A DNA stretch of 64,000 bases from Paraburkholderia bryophila (GTDB lineage: Bacteria; Pseudomonadota; Gammaproteobacteria; Burkholderiales; Burkholderiaceae): positions 3,090,001 to 3,154,000 of the forward strand of contig NZ_JACCAS010000002.1 in the NCBI RefSeq assembly GCF_013409255.1, read 5' to 3'. Position numbers and translations under genes: made by a program. Below are positions 60,471 through 64,000 of the stretch, piece by piece; position 1 is the stretch's first letter, and each line of letters opens with the position of its first letter. The notes under the pieces are model-generated. The model worked only from the letters and a program-made list of their open reading frames with translations. It searched no databases and was not told the DNA's origin.

Positions 60471-61364
60471 ATGCGCCGCCTTCCGCCACTCAACGCGCTG
60501 CAGATTTTCGAAACCGTCGCGCGCCATCGCAGCTTTACGCGCGCCGCCGACCACCTGTGTCTCACGCAAGGCGCGGTCAGCCGGCAGATCATCGCGCTCG
60601 AGGATTACTACAAGTTCCCGCTCTTCAAGCGTCACGCAAAAGGCCTGACGCTGACCGCCGAAGGCGAAATGCTGCTGCCCGCCGTGAAGGAGAGCTTCGC
60701 GCGCATCGAAGAGATTTCGTTGCGGCTCACGCGGCAGCGCACCGATCTCGCGCTGAAAGTGCCGACCTGCGTAATGCGCTGGATGCTGCCGAAAATCATG
60801 CGCTTCCAGGCCGAATACCCGGATCTGCATGTGCAGATCACCACCACCTGGCAGCACGACGTCGATTTCCAGAGCGAGCCGTTCGACGCCGCGATTATCT
60901 ACGGCTCGTCGCCGGGCGCGGGCGTGCAGGCGGTGCCGTTGTTCGAGGAGCGTCTGACGCCGGTGTGCGCGCCCGATCTGCTGAAGGACAAGCCGCTCGC
61001 GCAGGTCGCGGACCTGGCGCGCCACACGCTGCTGCATCCCACTCGCGATCATCGCGACTGGAAGATGTGGCTGGCCAAGGCCAGCGAAGGCGACCCGACG
61101 CAGGCGCCGGCGGTCGACGCCGAGCACGGCCCGAGCTTCGACACGCTCGATATGGCGACCAATGCCGCGCTACAAGGATTCGGCGTGGCGATCAGCGACC
61201 TCGCGCTGATCGACGAAGACGTCACGGCGCGCCGCCTCGTGCGGCCGTTCGATACCGTGCTGAAGACCGGTTGGCGCTATTACTTCGTATATCCGGACTC
61301 GGTGGCGCACCAGCCGAAGCTGAATCTGTTCCGCGACTGGATCGCGGCCCATTGGGAGGAATAA
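60471..61364 (+). CDS. LysR-family regulator, GcvA-like
   Basis: 297 residues. Opening RRLPPLNALQIFETVARHRS and helix-turn-helix SFTRAADHLCLTQGAVSRQI are the GcvA/AmpR signature; the effector domain follows (DLALKVPTCVMRWMLP, PFDAAIIYGSSPG). Members sense amino acids or aromatic effectors and usually regulate a divergent operon; here the seven-gene ABC unit is the likely target. It ends 27 bp from the convergent ChaA gene. Confidence 0.93.
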   Translation: MRRLPPLNALQIFETVARHRSFTRAADHLCLTQGAVSRQIIALEDYYKFPLFKRHAKGLTLTAEGEMLLPAVKESFARIEEISLRLTRQRTDLALKVPTCVMRWMLPKIMRFQAEYPDLHVQITTTWQHDVDFQSEPFDAAIIYGSSPGAGVQAVPLFEERLTPVCAPDLLKDKPLAQVADLARHTLLHPTRDHRDWKMWLAKASEGDPTQAPAVDAEHGPSFDTLDMATNAALQGFGVAISDLALIDEDVTARRLVRPFDTVLKTGWRYYFVYPDSVAHQPKLNLFRDWIAAHWEE

Positions 61365-61391
61365 TTCAGGTCAAGGCGTCAGGTCAAGGCT

Positions 61392-62474
61392 TCAAGGCGC
61401 GAACGACAGAAACAGATACGCCGCGAACAGCGACAGATGCACGGCGCCTTGCAGAATCGTGGTGCGCCCGCTGCTCAGCGTGAGCGTGCCGACCAGCAAG
61501 GTGAGGATCAGCAGCACGGTTTCCTTGCCGTCGATGCCGAGCATGAGCGGCTGGCCGTTCCACAGAAACACCGCGGCGACGGTCGGAATCGTCAAGCCGA
61601 TACTGGCCAGCGCCGAGCCGAGCGCGAGATTCATGCTGTTCTGCAAGCGATCGGCGCGCGCCGCGCGCACGGCGGCGAGCCCTTCGGGCAGCAGCACCAG
61701 CGCCGCGATCACGATACCCACCACCGCCGCCGGCGCGCCCGCGTTCTTTACCGCGGTTTCGACGATCGGCGACAGGATCTTCGCGAGCAGCACGACGGCG
61801 ACGAGGCACACCAGCAGCAAGCCGCCGGCCGCGAGCGCGACGCCGACGCTCGGCGGCGCGGCATGAGCATCTTCGTCCGACGCATCGGCGAGAAAGTAAT
61901 CGCGATGGCGCACGGTCTGCACGAACACGAACACGCCATACAGCACCAGCGACGACACGCCGGCAAAAGCCAGTTGCGAAGGCGACAGGATCGGGCCGAC
62001 GCTGGTGGTCGTGTAGTTCGGCATGACGAGCGTCAGCACCGACAGCGACGCCAGCACGGCCAGCGCCGCCGATGCGCCGCGGCTCTGAAAATCCTGCTCG
62101 CGATGGCGGATGCCGCCCACCAGCAGGCAAATGCCGACAATGCCGTTGCAGACGATCATGACCGCCGCAAACACCGTGTCGCGCGCGAGCCCGGCTTTTT
62201 CCGGGCCGGAGGTGAGCATGACCGAAACGATCAGCGCGACCTCGATTACCGTGACGGCCACCGCCAGCACCAGCGTGCCGAACGGTTCGCCGACGCGATG
62301 CGCGACCACTTCCGCGTGATGCACCGCCGTGAACACCGCGGCGCACAGCGCGACGCCGACCAGCGCGAGCAGCAGCCCGTTACCCGGCAGTGCGTAGGCG
62401 AGCCCGAGCACGATCCACGCGACGAGCGGCGCGGCAATAGTCCAGCGGGGCAAAACGGTCGCGGGCGTGGTCAT
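61392..62474 (-). CDS. chaA: ChaA-type Ca2+(Na+)/H+ antiporter
   Basis: 360 residues with 10-11 helices in two inverted halves, the CaCA fold. Acidic alpha motifs: GTLVLAVAVTVIEVALIVSV in the first half and LVLLPEGLAAVRAARADRLQ followed by NSMNLALGSALASIGLTIPT in the second. Exchanges cations for protons in the inner membrane, aiding pH and calcium homeostasis. It has a candidate -10 hexamer (TATAAT) about 115 bp upstream. Confidence 0.9.
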   Translation of the reverse strand: MTTPATVLPRWTIAAPLVAWIVLGLAYALPGNGLLLALVGVALCAAVFTAVHHAEVVAHRVGEPFGTLVLAVAVTVIEVALIVSVMLTSGPEKAGLARDTVFAAVMIVCNGIVGICLLVGGIRHREQDFQSRGASAALAVLASLSVLTLVMPNYTTTSVGPILSPSQLAFAGVSSLVLYGVFVFVQTVRHRDYFLADASDEDAHAAPPSVGVALAAGGLLLVCLVAVVLLAKILSPIVETAVKNAGAPAAVVGIVIAALVLLPEGLAAVRAARADRLQNSMNLALGSALASIGLTIPTVAAVFLWNGQPLMLGIDGKETVLLILTLLVGTLTLSSGRTTILQGAVHLSLFAAYLFLSFAP

Positions 62475-62549
62475 TCGGGCTTCCTTTTCGATGCTGGTAT
62501 GGGACGGGGGCGAACGGCCGCCGTCTGGAGCTTGAAGCGAGCGCGAATG

Positions 62550-62593
62550 CTAACGCATCGTGTCAACAATGCGCTCTAACGCATTAAATTATA
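62550..62593 (-). promoter_or_regulatory. Candidate chaA promoter -10 with flanking TAACGCAT motifs
   Basis: On the minus strand a perfect TATAAT (plus coordinates 62588-62593) lies about 115 bp upstream of chaA; the -35 is weak. Between it and the gene, CTAACGCAT occurs at 62550-62558 and 62576-62584; the second is part of the inverted repeat AATGCG-N6-CGCATT. A third TAACGCAT lies inside the terminator hairpin at 62709-62716. Possible operator for a regulator of chaA. Confidence 0.4.
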
Positions 62594-62689
62594 AAGGATA
62601 GTTTTTGCAGCCAGTGCTTGATCGCGGGGTCGTGGCGCGGCGTCGGCGGAATACTCGCGCGGAAGTCTCGACGACCCATAAACGGAAAC

Positions 62690-62724
62690 GGGCGCCAATG
62701 CGTTGTGATAACGCATTGGCGCCC
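62690..62724 (-). terminator. Intrinsic terminator of the BON-domain gene
   Basis: Perfect 15-base stem GGGCGCCAATGCGTT / AACGCATTGGCGCCC with a five-base loop, 29 bases past the BON-gene stop on its strand; the T tract after it is weak. The length and perfection of the stem still favour termination. Confidence 0.7.
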
Positions 62725-62753
62725 GCGTAGAGCCGGCGACGGCTCGACGACGC

Positions 62754-63116
62754 TTACTGGCCGACCGGACGGATCGTCAGTGCGTTCTTGACCGACGTCA
62801 CGCCAGCCACGCCTTGCGCGGCCGTCGTGGCCAGGTCGACCTGCTGCTGCTCAGGCACGGAACCGGCGAGCGTCACTGCACCGCCGCGCGCACGCACGGT
62901 AATGTTGTTGACGCTCAGGCCCTTGGTCTTCGCCAGTACGCTGCGGACCTTGCGGCCGAGCGCACGGTTCGCCGCCTTGGCTTGCTTGGCGGACGGCGCC
63001 GACGATGCAGCCATCGGGGCCGCAGCCATCGCGTCGCTGCTTTGCGCATACGCATTGAGGGACGCCAGAACGATCAGCGCGCCGCCGACCATCTTGATTG
63101 CCGTGAATGCTTTCAT
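62754..63116 (-). CDS. Secreted BON-domain protein
   Basis: 120 residues with a Sec signal ending AYA, start 63116 after AGGAG. A short Ala/Ser linker, then one BON domain (about 52-118; VRSVLAKTKGLSVNNITVRA, GGAVTLAGSVPEQQQVD, GVAGVTSVKNAL). BON domains bind phospholipids or stabilise membranes under osmotic stress; periplasmic location. Single gene with its own terminator. Confidence 0.9.
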   Translation of the reverse strand: MKAFTAIKMVGGALIVLASLNAYAQSSDAMAAAPMAASSAPSAKQAKAANRALGRKVRSVLAKTKGLSVNNITVRARGGAVTLAGSVPEQQQVDLATTAAQGVAGVTSVKNALTIRPVGQ

Positions 63117-63466
63117 TCAACTTTCTCCTGTTGTCATGGATACGACGATCCCCGGATGGGGATCTGTGCTTCGCCTGCGGATACATCGGGATCGACACTG
63201 AATGAAACGGTGCTGCGGGTCGTGCGAAGGCTTTCAAATTGCCTGCTGATTCAGGCCGACCGTGCCACGCGCAAGCCGTTGAAGGCTGTGCCGCGGGCCG
63301 GAAACACACGATACTCCAATTAGTGCCATGGTGAATAAGACGGTGCCAGGAAATGAGGTTCTGGTACAACGAATCGGCCGATCGCAACAGGCCGATGGCG
63401 TCGTATTGCTGATCGCGCAACCGTGCCGGAGCCACTACCACGCGCATTGAAAACAAGGTCCACTGC
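63117..63466. other. Intergenic region upstream of the DNA glycosylase gene
   Basis: 350 bp between divergent genes; no coding sequence supported. No repeat or hairpin stands out. It should contain both promoters. Confidence 0.4.
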
Positions 63467-64000
63467 ATGCGAAAACCGTTGCTGCCCATCGTGCCATTGC
63501 TTCGTGACGAATTACCGCTCGATACGGTCGAGCTGGCGCGCTTCATGATCGGCAAATATCTCGTGCGCGATGTGCCGGCAGGGCGCATCAGCGGACGGAT
63601 CGTCGAAACCGAAGCGTATCCGCTCGGCGATTCGACCAGCCACGCGTTTATGGGCCGCCGTCCGTACAACCTGCCGATGTTTCTGGCGCCGGGCTTTGCC
63701 TATGTGCGGCTCACGTACGGCGTGTCGTACATGCTCAACATGTCCGCCGAAGCGGAAGAGATCGGCGCCGGGATTCTGTTTCGCGCGATCGAGCCGCTCG
63801 AAGGTCTGCCGCTGATCGAAGCGCGCCGGCCCGGCGTGCCGCTGCGCGACCTCGCGCGCGGGCCGGGGCGGCTCACCAACGCGCTCGACATCGGGCCGTC
63901 GTTCAATGGCTGCGATCTGTGCAGTGGGCGCGACTTGTGGATCGGTGCGATCGAGCGCGGCGAGACGCCGATCGGCGTGACAACGCGGATTGGCTTGTCG
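63467..64000 (+). CDS. 3-methyladenine DNA glycosylase (AAG/MPG family), 3' end outside window
   Basis: 178 codons visible, continuing past the window. Removes alkylated purines from DNA as the first step of base-excision repair. Family signature [13 protein letters not shown] (catalytic Glu E49, substrate-contact Tyr51), then [35 protein letters not shown] and [14 protein letters not shown]. Start ATG 63467 has only a weak AAGG upstream. Most of this protein is present; the remaining C-terminal part should be about 30-40 residues if the family length holds. Confidence 0.92.
   Translation, partial: MRKPLLPIVPLLRDELPLDTVELARFMIGKYLVRDVPAGRISGRIVETEAYPLGDSTSHAFMGRRPYNLPMFLAPGFAYVRLTYGVSYMLNMSAEAEEIGAGILFRAIEPLEGLPLIEARRPGVPLRDLARGPGRLTNALDIGPSFNGCDLCSGRDLWIGAIERGETPIGVTTRIGLS

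Noticed and set aside
1..64000. tRNA, rRNA, CRISPR, prophage or insertion sequence
   Set aside because: No cloverleaf-like segments, no regularly spaced short repeats with unique spacers, no transposase, integrase or phage structural genes were recognised.

Overview
The window is GC-rich chromosomal DNA from a Gram-negative betaproteobacterium, most likely Paraburkholderia or a close Burkholderiaceae relative. The evidence is an OmpC-type Burkholderiales porin, a DUF3331-like protein, an adenosylcobalamin-dependent ribonucleotide reductase, a GcvA-like LysR regulator, and a 600-bp palindromic element of a kind I associate with Paraburkholderia genomes. There are no tRNA, rRNA, CRISPR, phage or insertion-sequence genes. 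The genus is inferred; nothing here proves the species.

Layout. 1-3.1 kb: end of an Ala-rich protein, a lipoprotein nucleoside hydrolase and a LysR regulator. 3.16-3.76 kb: a long imperfect inverted-repeat element. 3.9-6.25 kb: a zinc alcohol dehydrogenase divergent from an AraC regulator. 6.3-10.7 kb: a periplasmic sulfite-oxidase-fold molybdoprotein, its b-type cytochrome and a small secreted protein, divergent from an OmpR/CusS-type two-component system. 11.2-15.6 kb: tandem luxR-luxI quorum-sensing genes divergent from a circularly permuted ATP-grasp ligase and an MFS exporter. 15.6-18.3 kb: a double-PAS diguanylate cyclase and a D-2-hydroxyacid dehydrogenase. 18.5-24.1 kb: SoeABC-type sulfite dehydrogenase and an XRE-cupin regulator, followed by an M24 aminopeptidase. 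26.4-29.2 kb: a DUF308-like protein and a second copy of the molybdoprotein/cytochrome b/small protein module. 29.5-39.9 kb: mostly housekeeping and envelope genes (nrdJ, DUF3331, AI-2E permease family, esterase, OpgC, porin, NudK, DeoR regulator). 40.3-45.2 and 49.4-53.4 kb: two paralogous periplasmic xanthine-oxidase-family molybdohydroxylases, each with a 2Fe-2S subunit and a triheme cytochrome c. An NlpD-like protein, an Asp-nucleophile alpha/beta hydrolase and small unknown genes lie between them. 53.5-60 kb: seven co-directional ABC-transport genes forming a polyamine-type and a polar-amino-acid-type system with only one ATPase. A LysR regulator, ChaA, a BON-domain protein and a 3-methyladenine DNA glycosylase (running off the end) close the window.

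How the genes work together. Five separate molybdenum enzymes occur in 64 kb, of three families (sulfite oxidase x2, DMSO reductase x1, xanthine oxidase x2). All are built to pass electrons to the envelope through cytochrome b, cytochrome c or a DmsC-like anchor. No molybdenum-cofactor biosynthesis gene is present. The most original candidates are the duplicated molybdoprotein/cytochrome b/small-secreted-protein module, the quorum-sensing-linked ATP-grasp/exporter pair, and the two ABC systems apparently sharing an ATPase.
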